Made by a program: the position numbers and the translations under genes
Notes under the pieces: generated by a model
Databases searched by the model: none
What the model was told of the DNA's origin: nothing
Seen by the model: only the letters and a program-made list of their open reading frames with translations
Assembly: GCA_037013685.1 (NCBI GenBank)
Contig: CM072908.1
Location: forward strand, 3,175,001-3,239,000
Reading direction: 5' to 3'
Length of the DNA stretch: 64,000 nt
From: Acridotheres tristis
Taxonomy: Eukaryota; Chordata; Aves; Passeriformes; Sturnidae
Part shown: positions 21,984 to 33,605 of the stretch, piece by piece
Layout: each line of letters begins with the position of its first letter
How positions within the stretch are numbered: the first letter of the stretch is position 1

Positions 21984-23847
21984 GGGGATGTGGGGATATG
22001 GGGATGTGGGGATGTGGGGATGAGGGGATGTGGGGATGTGGGGATGTGGGGGTGTGGGGATGTGGGGATGAGGGATGTGGGGATGAGGGGATGTGGGATG
22101 TGGGGATGTGGGGATGAGGGGATGAGGGGATGTGGGGATGAGGGGATGTGGGGATGAGGGGATGTGGGGATGAGGGGGTGTGGGGATGTGGGGATGAGGG
22201 GATGTGGGGATGAGGGGATGTGGGGATGAGGGGATGTGGGATGTGGGGATGAGGGGATGAGGGGGTGTGGGGATGTGGGGATGAGGGGATGAGGGGATGT
22301 GGGGATGTGGGGATGTGGGGATGTGGGGATGTGGGGATGAGGGGGTGTGGGGATGTGGGGATGAGGGGATGTGGGGATGAGGGGATGTGGGGATGAGGGG
22401 ATGTGGGATGTGGGGATGAGGGGATGTGGGGATGAGGGGATGTGGGATGTGGGGATGAGGGGATGTGGGGATGTGGGGATGAGGGGATGTGGGGATGAGG
22501 GGATGAGGGGATGTGGGGATGAGGGGATGTGGGGATGTGGGGATGAGGGGATGTGGGGATGAGGGGATGTGGGGATGTGGGGATGAGGGGATGTGGGGAT
22601 GAGGGGATGTGGGGATGTGGGGATGAGGGGATGTGGGGATGAGGGGATGTGGGGATGAGGGGATGTGGGGATGAGGGGATGAGGGGATGAGGGATGTGGG
22701 GATGAGGGGATGAGGGGATGAGGGGATGAGGGGATGAGGGGATGTGGGGATGAGGGGATGTGGGGATGAGGGGATGTGGGGATGTGGGGATGAGGGGATG
22801 TGGGGATGTGGGGATGAGGGGATGAGGGGGTGTGGGGATGTGGGGATGTGGGGATGAGGGGGTGTGGGGATGTGGGGATGTGGGGATGTGGGGATGTGGG
22901 GATGAGGGGATGTGGGATGTGGGGATGTGGGGATGAGGGGGTGTGGGGATGTGGGGATGTGGGGATGTGGGGATGTGGCGATGAGGGGATGTGGGGATGA
23001 GGGATGTGGGGATGTGGGGATGTGGGGATGAGGGGATGTGGGGATGAGGGGATGTGGGGATGAGGGGATGAGGGGATGAGGGATGTGGGGATGAGGGGAT
23101 GAGGGGATGAGGGATGTGGGGATGAGGGGATGAGGGGATGAGGGGATGAGGGGATGAGGGGATGAGGGGATGTGGGGATGTGGGGATGTGGGGATGTGGG
23201 GATGAGGGGATGTGGGGATGTGGGGATGTGGGGATGAGGGGATGTGGGGATGAGGGGATGTGGGGATGAGGGGATGAGGGGATGAGGGATGTGGGGATGA
23301 GGGGATGAGGGGATGAGGGGATGAGGGGATGAGGGGATGAGGGGATGAGGGGATGTGGGGATGTGGGGATGAGGGGATGTGGGGATGAGGGGATGTGGGG
23401 ATGAGGGGATGTGGGGATGTGGGGATGAGGGGATGTGGGATGTGGGGATGTGGGGATGAGGGGGTGTGGGGATGAGGGATGTGGGGATGAGGGGATGTGG
23501 GGATGAGGGGATGTGGCGATGAGGGGATGTGGGGATGTGGGGATGTGGGGATGTGGGGATGTGGGGATGAGGGGATGTGGGGATGAGGGGATGTGGGGAT
23601 GAGGGGATGTGGGGATGAGGGGATGTGGGGATGAGGGGATGTGGGGATGAGGGGATGTGGGGATGTGGGGATGTGGGGATGAGGGGATGTGGGGATGAGG
23701 GGATGTGGGGATGAGGGGATGAGGGGATGTGGGATGTGGGATGTGGGGATGTGGGGATGTGGGGATGAGGGGATGTGGGGATGAGGGGATGAGGGGATGT
23801 GGGGATGTGGGGATGAGGGGATGTGGGGATGAGGGGATGTGGGAATG
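21984..23847. repeat. Large 8-bp G-rich tandem array, GGGGATG(T/A)n
   Basis: About 1.86 kb, roughly 230 units of GGGGATGT or GGGGATGA. The last base switches between T and A in an irregular order. Rare variants are GGGATG (7 bp), GGGGGTG and GGCGATG. The flanks are unrelated unique sequence. Each unit has a G4 run with 4-nt loops, so four units can in principle form a G-quadruplex on the + strand. Because 24 bp is three units, long frames encode an 8-residue Gly/Met/Cys/Asp repeat; these are not genes. Confidence 0.98.
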
Positions 23848-26084
23848 CTTTCCCCTTGTCCCTTCCTACCTGACCCCCAGCCCTGAGCCCTCTGCCCGTG
23901 AGCCCTGGCCCTGCAGCCCTGGGAACAGGCTCAGAGCTGGGCTGCAGGAAGCTACAGTGAGATTGCAGAGCAGCTCAGTGCCTGCCCAGTGCAGAATGGA
24001 GGGGGAGAGAGCCCTGCTTCCCCCTGATTCACCATCACACAGCCTTGAAGCTCCCAGGAACTCTGATTTCTTTTACCTGCAGAGCCCCTGAGCCACGGGT
24101 GTGGCAGGGAGGGGCTGGCACAGCTGGATGCAGGTGTTGGGGACATCTTTGTGCCACTTGTTCATCCCAGAGTGCTCCTTGCAGGATGATAAGAGGTGCT
24201 GCTTTCCTTTCGTTTCCCTGTCAAATGGCAGTTCTTTAGCTGGGAGGGACCAGGTGTAGCCTGGAATTCCCCTTTGGAGATGCAGGAGATGATTTGGGAG
24301 GTGATTCCAGAGGTTTTGGGGTGGTCCCTGCAGCATCACAGAGCTGCAGAGTTATTTCCCAAGGCCTCAATTTTTCCATTTCCCAGGAAATTTGTTAATT
24401 TGTGGGTAAGTGCTTGGATCCCAGTTGAGTGAAGTCATTTAATCTGATTCAGCACATTCAGACAATTAAAAAAATCTAAGTATATTCCAGACCTCCTCTT
24501 CCTTTTCAAATAATCAAGACTATTACCCTAAATATAGAAATTTTCCTCTAAGATTTTTGTTTAGGTACACTTTATATCACTTCCTATGTCTAGATCCTGC
24601 CTGCTTTTCTCCAGCATGGGAAAAAAAATAACCTGTGAGCTCTGAGTAGTTCTCAGATGCTGAATTCCAAATCATGGAATGAAATTTGAATCCCGGTGGG
24701 TTCTGCACCTTCCCAGTTGTTCATCACTTGCAGGTTTTATTACATTTCAGAGGATACCATTAAATCAGAGATGCTGGTTGGACTTTGGGAGCCTAAAGAC
24801 AAGCAGAGCATGGAGGAGTCTCCAGAACTGCTCCAATTTAGCCAGGCAGAAATTTAAGTTTCCTTTTAAAGAGCAGCGCCTGTAACCTTATTTCTATTTT
24901 ATAATTTGTTTGCAAATTTCATGTCCCTTCCTCCCTATCTTTTAGGAGTTATTAAGGAAATATATTTCTCCTAATTTAATTTTTTTTTTCCATTTAGCAA
25001 ACATTGATTGTACTCTTTTTCCCAGTGCTTTTATTCCTGCCACAATTAATGGAGGTTTTTTGGTTTTGTTTTGTAGAGGGAATGTGGGAATGGGAGCAGT
25101 CGTGGGAGTGGGTCCTGCTCTCTCTGAGGAACTTTGGTGCTCCAAGAAACATGGAGCAGGATGAGGAGCTTTGTGCTCTGTAGGGATTCTTCTAAGACAT
25201 CACTCTTAGCAGTAGACACGAAAAACGGAGAGTTTTAAACCATTTCTCTTTTCATGCAGCGAAAATTCAAAGGGAGATTTGGGCCATGTGGCACCCATAA
25301 AAATGAAGGCAAAACCTTCCAAAAGTATCTGAGATCTGCAGATAGGGTGGGTTTTTTTTTTTATAAATGTTTCAAAAGTGTTGAATATTTTAAAAAAACC
25401 CTCAACAGGAGTTTAAATAAACACAGGCAAGTGAGTCAGTAAGAAGATATAAAATCATCAGGAAAGGCTGAGTTTGTTTTAATACAGGGATTACTGTAAA
25501 CACTCACAGTGCATGGTAACAATTTGTAGCCCATGTGTTTTGAAATATCATAACTGGTGTCAATAAACACATTAAAATTCGACTTCAAAGAGCTCTGTGG
25601 ATGTTTGGAGTGTCACAAAGACATTGCAACCCGGGGATTTGGGATGGAAACAAGTATGGGAGCAATCAAACAGCTCCTCTGTGGAGAAAGGGATCTTGTC
25701 AGGCTGTTAGAGCTAAGCATCTGTGAGGGTGATTATTGCTGTGTAGGCTCCGAGTGCTCCCAGCCCCTGATTCCTTTCTGTCTGCCTCCCCTCCCACCCT
25801 GACCTGCTGCTTTGACTCTCCCACTGCTGGGTCTCACTGCCCAGGCTGACTCTGCCAGAGCAGGGCTTGTTTCTCCAGACAGGGACAGCCTGGCTGATTC
25901 CCAGCAGGAATCACCAATTCGGGGTGTACCTGGGCCAGGTGGCACAGCCTGAGGGTTGACTGGGGCAGAGCTCATCCCTGTGTGGGATGTTGTGGGAATT
26001 GTGTTTTTCCTGCATTTCCAAGGTGCCTCTCAGCTTTGAGCTCACGTTCTGCCCCAACAGTGGGAACCACCCAGGCAAGGCATT
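23848..26084. other. Intergenic, no gene seen
   Basis: Moderate-GC sequence next to the array, then AT-rich unique sequence from about 24430. No supported feature. Confidence 0.5.
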
Positions 26085-26385
26085 ATGGAATCATGGAATA
26101 TCCTGAGCTGGGAGGGACCCACAGGATCATCCACAACACCCCAAAATCCCTCCCTGTGCATCTCCAGGCATCACCTGGGAGCATTGTCCAAACCCTCCCG
26201 GAGCTCTTGGGGCTGTGCCCATTCCCTGGGGAGCCTGGGCAGTGCCCAGCACCCTCTGGGGGATGAACCTTTCCCAAAATCCAGCCTAAATCCCCCTGGC
26301 ACAGCTCCAGCCGTTCCCTGCTCCTGTCCCTGTCCCAGAGCAGAGATCAGAGCTCTGATCCCCGTCCCTCTGGAGGAGCTGTAGA
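26085..26385 (-). mobile_element. CR1 LINE fragment, minus orientation
   Basis: Begins GGAATCATGGAATATCCTGA, then 'GCTGGGAGGGACCCACAGGA', an interior with CCTCCCGGAGCTCTTGGGGC and 'AACCTTTCCCAAAATCCAGC', and a tail with CCGTTCCCTGCTCCTGTCCC. This is a CR1 reverse complement of about 300 bp. The same subfamily occurs in + orientation at 36045-36350, with long blocks almost identical in reverse complement. Confidence 0.88.
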
Positions 26386-26446
26386 GGCGTCAGTGGCTCT
26401 CGTGGGGTGGATTTGCTGCTCTCACTCCTGTTCCCCTGGTGTCTCA

Positions 26447-26745
26447 CAGAATCACAAGGTTGGCAAAGACCTTTAATATCACTGAGTCCAACACCACCTC
26501 AACTAAACCATGGCACTGAGTACCACATCAACCTCTTTTTAAACACCTCCAGGGATGTGTTTTAAGAACACCACCACCTCCCTGGGCAGATGATACCAGT
26601 ACTTTATCACTCCTTCAGTAAAAAACCTTTTCCTAACATCCAGCCTAAATTTCCCTTGGCACAGCTTAGGGCTGTGTCCTCTTAAGACTCTCCAGACCTC
26701 TCAGAAAATGAGCCACTTCTCCATTCCCAAATGAGATCCTGTCAC
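26447..26745 (-). mobile_element. CR1 LINE fragment, minus orientation
   Basis: CACAGAATCACAAGGTTGGC, 'AAAGACCTTTAATATCACTG', AGTCCAACACCACC, 'ACACCTCCAGGGATG', and CCTTTTCCTAACATCCAGCC mark a different CR1 subfamily from the copy just upstream. The two insertions lie about 60 bp apart in the same orientation. Confidence 0.88.
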
Positions 26746-28310
26746 ATCAGCATGAGGCAGAGCACCAGGTGAGCACAGGCTGGGTTTGATGTCTCACATT
26801 GTCTCATCCACAAATCCAATTTACTGCTCTTGAGCTAAACACAGCCAGCCATTCCCCTTACTGCAAAGCCCACAGCGCCCAAATGAATTCACACATGTCC
26901 TTTTTTAAGGTGACAGAAGCAATCTGAGGGAACAGATGAGCATTCCCGTGTCCAGGTTTAATCATCCCAGTCAGGATTCCCTTGTTTTAATGCTGAACCT
27001 CATGTTGACAGCAGAGCCCTCCATGTGCAGGCCAGGCAGGATTAAATGGGGCTTCTTGGGGGATGTTTGGAACAACCTTTGCAATGCTGAGGGCATTAAT
27101 GGAGCAGCTGTGTGGGAGCAGGGGGACAATCCAGGCTGGATGTACACAGCTATGGAGGGGTCTGGGGACATTGCTGACAAACAGAATGGAAACAACACCC
27201 ACAGAGACAACGCCTGGTTCCATGTTTCAGGAATTTACCTGGGGTACAAACATCTCTGCACACTGGCAGCCTTTGCTGGCACTGAAGTTGCTGTTTAATC
27301 CATATTTTTGTTTGGAATCTGCCCCTGATTCATCAGCACCTTCCTGGAGTTGCTGTAGCACCTTTGCCATGCGAGCTGCAGGAAAGGGTAATTAAATTTA
27401 ATAGTAGCCACCCTTTCTTTGAAGCTGCCCTGGTTTTAGGGCCACAAGGAGAAGCAATTAAACTCCAGCAGCCATGGATTTAAGCTGAAGGTAGAGAGTA
27501 ATTTATTTATTTTTTTAAAGGAAATTTCCTCAGTAAACAGATTTGAATTGTCAGATCTGATTGGATTTTAAAGCTGTAGAGATTTCCTTCTTTGGGAGTT
27601 TTGCTTCTCTTGAAGCTAAATGAGATTATTTCACAATTTCATGATTTTATCAAAAATTAGTGTTCCAATGAGGCAACAAGGAAAGGGGAAAATATTCAAG
27701 AATGCCATAATCAGTTCCAACGTTACTTCTAACTATTTAAAAATAATTTTTAGGAATTTCCCATAAAGGATCAGTTGGAAAAGGTCTGATTCCAGTGTAC
27801 ACATTATTAAGAAAAGCAAACTAGTAACTCAGTCAATATTTAGAAGGAGAAAAAATGGTCTTAAACTTCACCAACTCTTGGAAATATTTGAAGAACCTCA
27901 GCTAAGCCAGAGGCACAAGTGAAAAATCTCATTGGTTTTCATCTCTCTTCCCCTCCCAGAGTTCCCAGGTGTGCAGGACCTGAGTCCTGAGGGAGCAGCA
28001 CCTTCTCCACTGAGGGATCCTTCCCTCTGAGGTCTCTGCAATATTTGGGCTTTGGATTCTGAACATTATTTTTGACCTCATTAAAACCATTTCCTTTTGA
28101 AACCCAGCAAAACCCCAAAGAGAGTCCAAATATAAATCAATGCAAATGCAATTACTGCAACCCCCCCCTCTCTGTGCCTCGGGGGCTGGAAAAATCCATC
28201 GATTCTGTGCTGTAATTTATCTGGGAAGCAGGAGCAGCCCTGAATCACGGGCTCTGCACTGGCTGCATCCCTGGACTGCGGGGAAATGGGGATTGGAGGG
28301 ATGGGAGCAT
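26746..28310. other. Intergenic, no gene seen
   Basis: Unique sequence, AT-rich at about 27480-27900. A 120-codon + strand frame at 26936-27298 is overlapped by open frames on the other strand and has no known motif; not called. Confidence 0.5.
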
Positions 28311-28311
28311 G

Positions 28312-28920
28312 GGGGAGTGGGATCGGGGGAACTGGGATAGGGGAACTGGGATCACTGTAAACTGGGATCGAGGAAACTGGGATAGGGCAACTGGGAAAGG
28401 GGAACTGGGATAGGGGAATTGGGATCACAGGGAACTGGGATCAGGGGAACTGGGATCACTGTAAACTGGGATTGGGGGAACTGGGATAGGGGAACTAGGA
28501 TCACAGGGAACTGGGATCACTGTAAACTGGGATCAGGGGAAATGGGATTTTGCAGAGCTGGGATCACAGGGAACTGGGATCATGAGGGACTGGGAGCTTG
28601 GAGGGCTGGGATCATGGGGAACTGGGATCACAGAGGACTGAGATCATGAAGGACTGGAAGCCCAAGAAACTGGGATGACAGGAAACTGGGCTCACAGGGG
28701 ACTAGGATCTTGGAGACTGGAATCATGGAGAACTGGGTTCATGGGGGACTGGATCACAGAGGACTGGGGTCACAGGGGACTGGGCACATGGGAAACTGGA
28801 ATCTTGGAGGACTGGATCACAGAGGACTGGGATCACAGAAGACTGGGGTCACAGAGGATTGGGATCATAAAGGAATAGCACCTTGGAGAACAGGGATCAC
28901 AGGAGCCTGAGATCACAGGG
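28312..28920. repeat. Minisatellite, about 15-17 bp unit (GGGAACTGGGATCACA)
   Basis: About 38 degenerate units around GAACTGGGATCACAGG. The early part mixes GGGATAGG and GGGATCACTGTAAACT variants; the late part has GGACTGGGATCACAGA variants. The core GGGAACTGGGA is shared with the array at 37168-37388. Confidence 0.92.
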
Positions 28921-31345
28921 AGCTCAGTGGAATGATTCCTGTTTGTGACTGGAGGATCTGGAAGGTTCTGGCTTAGCTCTGCACCAGGAGCCACCGTGGG
29001 TCACCACCATTCCCACCCAGGATCAGGAATCTGCCCCACGAGCTCAGCCGTTGGCTCTGGACACTCTGCTCTCTCTCTGGGGTTATTTCTGCTGGTTTGG
29101 GATTCTCCAAATGCAAACCTGTCATGTTTGGAGGGAGCCATAAGGATGGCTGGACTGGGAAAGGAACCCAGTCCCAAAGGGACATTTTGTCTTTCCCAAT
29201 GGAAATTGGTGCAGTTGCATCCTGGGGTGGGCAGGGAGAAGATTGGGAGGTGTCCTGTGGACAAGGAAGCCGAGTGCTGACTGGGGGCCATCAATCCTTT
29301 GTGCCCCAAAGAAGAAATGGCTGAGATGAAATTTGAAATTGTCCAGGCCAGGCTGATCTTGGGCCACCACATTGTCCCTTCCAAGGCCATCACCTGCCAG
29401 GTGGCACTGCCAGCCTGAATTTGAGGCAGAGGTGTCACCAAACACCTGGTGAGTGCCCAAACACTGAGCACTGCATCAGCACAGCAGAGGGAAATTGCCA
29501 GGGCAAAAACTGCATTATGTTGCTTCAGATCCCAGCCAAAATGTGCAAGAAAAAACAGAAAAACTGAGTTGTGAGGACATTCTCCCTGATGGATGAGCTG
29601 TCAAGGCAGGAGAGCAGCTATTCCAAGCTCCTGAAACACCCAGAGAGGCAGAAATCCCAGAGCCAGGGTTGGGAGGATGATCCTCTGGAGCATCACCAAG
29701 TGTCAGGAGCGTGTCCAGCCCAACATGTTTAGAAATGTGCTCCTGTTGGGCAGGTCCTCTCCTTTCCAAATTTTCAGAGAGGCTTCTGAGGGAGCTCCAG
29801 GCAGGAGTTCCCAGCACAGCTCATGTGGAGGCTGTTCCAGCCCGAGGCTGGATCTGCTCCATGTGGGTTGGTGCTTCCACGCTTGGCAGCCTAAGAGCAT
29901 TTAGGAATATGGGGACTACCAGGGGAGACCATAATGAGGTTGGACCAGCAGTGCTCCAGAGAAAAATCCGTTTGAAAATTTCAGTAGGACCATCCAGGAG
30001 GTTTTCTTGAGTTTTTTTAAAGTGCCAATCTGACCAGCTGGAGAGCAGTTAATAAATCAGTACAAAAATAATTGATTTATAGTAAGTGATTTTATAGCTT
30101 ACTAAAGAAAGGTCCCTTGTGCATTGGGCTGAAGAAAGAGTCCTTGTTCAGAGCATTATTGCCATCCAAGACGTTGGGTTTAATTCTAGAGACGTGTTGA
30201 TCCCTGCTAGAACTGCAAACAGTTTGTCAGACTTTTAAACACTCGGGAAGGAGCCCCCTCCTCGCCGTGCCCGCGGGGACTGGCTCAGTGCCACGCCCTG
30301 AAAAGTGCCAGGGACTGGGAAGACAAGGAGGAACCAGCGGGGACAGGGGCTGTGACCCTTCCCCACGGCCCTGGGGATGCCCTGCAGGAGCTCAGAGGAC
30401 CTGCAGGGTTGTTTTTGCTCCCAGAATGAGTGGTGTGGTTGCCAAAGCAGAGCTCTCACACCTGGGAGATGCTCTCACATCCCTTCCTGCGGGATTTGCT
30501 GTGGCAAAACATAAAACATATAAAAAACATATATAAAACATATAAAAAACATATCAATCCCATAAACCATCACCTCTCTTTGTCCATCTCTGGAGTTTCA
30601 CCAATAATCCAACATCAGAACCGTGTGAAACTAAATTAGATCATAATGTTCATTAAAATATTAAATTAGCACGAGGTGAGAGGTACCTGACTTGGGGCTA
30701 TTCTTAGAGGTCTCCTCAAGAGATATTTAATGTCAGGGATCTGAGAGATCAATCCCAAACTGGCATCAATCCTCTTTGGGAAAAGCTGAATATATTGGAG
30801 GAAGTGTTATCTCTCTGCCTTATCACCAAGGGCTGGGGAAAGTGATGCTCCTGAAAAGTTTTGCTGAAATTATTAAACAAATCTGCCCTGCTATGCTCAG
30901 TGTTTATAAATAATTCCGCTGGTGTAAATATCCTGGCTAAGTGAACTAATGAATTCCTAGGAAAGGTGTGAATTTCCAGCAATTAAATTTAAATTCAATT
31001 AAATAATTTGAAAGTTATGAGTTTACAGAGATCTTTATCCTCACCTGCCACATATGTGCACTGCTTCCATGCAGGCAAGAGGAATCACATCTGAATTTCT
31101 GCTTGGCCCTGCGATTTATAAATTGCTCAGGAACGACTGGGGGAAGTGCCCTGCAGACACATCGGTGAATCTGCTCAGGACTGGCTGGAAAAGAGCTGAG
31201 ATCTGCCGTGTCCATCACTCGGCTCCAGGGCTGAGTGCTCCTGCTCCTGCGGGGATCAATCTCCAAACTCAGGGATGCCCTCTGCTGCCTTGGGACCGAG
31301 CAGGCGCCTGGCACCTCCTGTGCCCTGCCGGGGAGCTCGGGCTCT
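28921..31345. other. Intergenic, no gene seen
   Basis: Moderate-GC sequence to about 30480, a short AT repeat (CATATAAAA type, 30512-30552), then AT-rich unique sequence. No supported coding exon. Confidence 0.5.
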
Positions 31346-31346
31346 C

Positions 31347-31870
31347 TTCCTTCCCTGCAGGACTCCTCATTCCCTGCAGGACTCCTCATTCCCTGCAGGA
31401 CTCTTTTCTTTTCCTCCAGGACTCTTTTCCTTCCCTGCAGAACTCTTCCTTCCCTGCAGAACTCTTCCTTCCCTGCAGGGCTCTTTTCCTTTCCTCTGGG
31501 ACTCTTTTCCTTTCCTGCAGGACTTTTCCTTCCCTGCAGAACTCTTCCTTCCCTGCAGAGCTCTTTCCTTTCCTGCAGGACTCTTTTCCTTTCCTCTGGG
31601 ACTCTTTTCCTTCCCTGCAGAACTCTTTTCCTCTCCTCCAGGGCTCTTTTCCTCTCCTCCAGGACTCTTCCTCTCCTCTAGGACTCTTTTCCTTCCCTGC
31701 AGGGCTCTTTTCTTTTCCTCCAGGACTCTTTCCTTCCCTGCAGAACTCCTTCCTTTCCTGCAGAACTGTTTTCCTCTCCTGCAGAACTCTTTCCTTTCCT
31801 GCAGGACTCTTTTCCTCTCCTCCAAGACTCTTTTCCTCTCCTCCAGGGCTCTTTTCCTCTCCTGCCGGAC
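31347..31870. repeat. Pyrimidine-rich minisatellite, about 19-22 bp unit (CTCTTTTCCTTTCCTGCAGG)
   Basis: About 25 units. The + strand is pyrimidine-rich, and most units end in CTGCAG or CTCCAG after 12 or more pyrimidines. It produces long spurious frames on both strands (for example 31054-32040 on the + strand, and Lys/Glu-rich frames on the minus strand). No protein is called. Confidence 0.95.
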
Positions 31871-32419
31871 ATTTCCAGGGCACTGAAGGAGGCACAGCCA
31901 CCCCTGGGCTCAGCCAGCCCCAGCAGGGCATGGAGGAAAATCAAATGGGCTGGAAGGACGTGGGCAGGGGATTTGGGATAACACCACAAACCCCACCAAA
32001 CCTCCTTTTCTCCCTGATCAAGAAGAAAGCAAAGACTTAGGGGAAACCACCAGGCTTTCCAGCTCCAGAGGCTTCCCAAAGCTGAGATCTGTGTCATCCC
32101 ACCGAGTTAATGCAAGAATTCAGAGCTCCAGAGCTGCTCTGGAATCAGGATCAGCAATGTTGGATCTCTCCTCCAGTCTGGGGTGTCACCTTGTAGCAGT
32201 CTGCCAGGAAAGGGTGAACAAACCAGGGACAGCTGGGGACAGTTTAAATATTTCACAGCTCCCTGAGTTTTGTATGGGGAGGGATTCGTAGTGGCTGAAG
32301 TGTTTAATCTAAGGCAAATGAAATTTTTTAAAAAGCACAGAGAAAATCTGATGTGAAATAAAAATAATTTTAAAAACTTGCTGGAAAAAAGAGGGAACCT
32401 GGGTGAAAATGGGAGTGGA

Positions 32420-32950
32420 GAAGGGAAGGGAAGGTTTGGGAAGGTTTGGGAAGGTTTGGGAAGGTTTGGGAAGGGAAGGTTTGGGAAGGTTTGGGAAGGT
32501 TTGGGAAGGTTTGGGAAGGGAAGGTTTGGGAAGGGAAGGGAAGGTTTGGGAAGGGAAGGGAAGGTTTGGGAAGGGAAGGTTTGGGAAGGTTTGGGAAGGT
32601 TTGGGAAGGTTTGGGAAGGGAAGGGAAGGTTTGGGAAGGTTTGGGAAGGTTTGGGAAGGGAAGGGAAGGTTTGGGAAGGGAAGGTTTGGGAAGGGAAGGG
32701 AAGGGAAGGGAAGGGAAGGGAAGGGAAGGGAAGGGAAGGGAAGGGAAGGTTTGGGAAGGGAAGGTTTGGGAAGGTTTGGGAAGGTTTGGGAAGGTTTGGG
32801 AAGGTTTGGGAAGGTTTGGGAAGGTTTGGGAAGGTTTGGGAAGGGAAGGGAAGGGAAGGGAAGGGAAGGGAAGGGAAGGGAAGGGAAGGGAAGGGAAGGG
32901 AAGGGAAGGGAAGGGAAGGGAAGGGAAGGGAAGGGAAGGGAAGGGAAGGG
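32420..32950. repeat. Purine-rich satellite of 5-bp (GGGAA) and 10-bp (GGGAAGGTTT) units
   Basis: About 530 bp. The first 420 bp mix GGGAA and GGGAAGGTTT units; the last 110 bp are an almost pure (GGGAA)n run. All frames on both strands are open (period 5 and 10), so the six overlapping reading frames of 180-330 codons here are artefacts. Confidence 0.98.
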
Positions 32951-33479
32951 GTGTTCACCTGCGTTCACAGAGTGATACCCAGAGAGCTCTGTGAGCCCTT
33001 TAATGAGATTTCACCCTCACAGAGCACTGCTGGTGTAATCCGAGCTGGATCCATTGATACCAAACTCATTTTACATGCAGGGACCCAGCTCAGCTCCTCC
33101 CAGCCGAGCATCCTTCAGCAGCCCATCATTACTGCTCTGCAGCACCTCGGGACTGGCCTGGCCCTTTCCATTCCCCTCTCAGGCACGACTTTGCTCAAGG
33201 GCACACCACGAGATAGCAGAACTTGGCACATGTTCCCTGACTCCATTTCAGCCTCCTGGTCACCTTGTGTTGCCATGGCTCCACAGGGCACCGGGAATTC
33301 ATTCCCTTGCTTTTATTTCAGTTTTGGTTTGGACGGGCTGAGTATCAATCATTTGGAGACTTGATTCCCTCAGCTCCCATCCCACAGGAAAGGAGTTGCA
33401 GGAGTCGTTCCTCTGATGTATTCCCACCTGTGCTGTGGATACATGGAGGATTTAAATTGTAAATTTGTCCAGGCAGGAT

Positions 33480-33605
33480 GTGGAGTGCCCCTCTCTGGAA
33501 ACATTCTAAACCCACCTGGATGTTCCTGTGCCACCTGCTCCAGGTAACCCAGCCTTGGATGGTCCCCAGAGGGCTCTTCCAACCCCAGCTATCCTGGGAT
33601 TCTGT
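33480..33605 (+). mobile_element. CR1 LINE fragment, 3' end, plus orientation
   Basis: ACCCACCTGGATGTTCCTGT, 'GCCACCTGCTCCAGGTAACC', CCCCAGAGGGCTCTTCCAAC and a final 'GGGATTCTGTAAA' follow the CR1 3' end in sense, including a trace of the terminal ATTCTGTG octamer. Confidence 0.85.

Noticed and set aside
21984..23847. CRISPR-like or telomere-like array
   Set aside because: There are no spacers, the unit is 8 bp and contiguous, and it is not TTAGGG. It is a simple G-rich satellite in a vertebrate genome.
26936..27298. 120-codon + strand frame with a plausible globular composition
   Set aside because: Overlapping frames on the opposite strand are equally open, and no known family motif was recognised.
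31054..32040. 328-codon Ser/Phe/Leu-rich frame on the + strand
   Set aside because: It is produced by the CTCTTTTCCTTTCCTGCAGG minisatellite; open frames exist on the other strand too.
32107..33364. Several 180-330 codon frames (GREGKG-type or FPSLP-type peptides)
   Set aside because: Translations of the GGGAA/GGGAAGGTTT satellite in all six frames.
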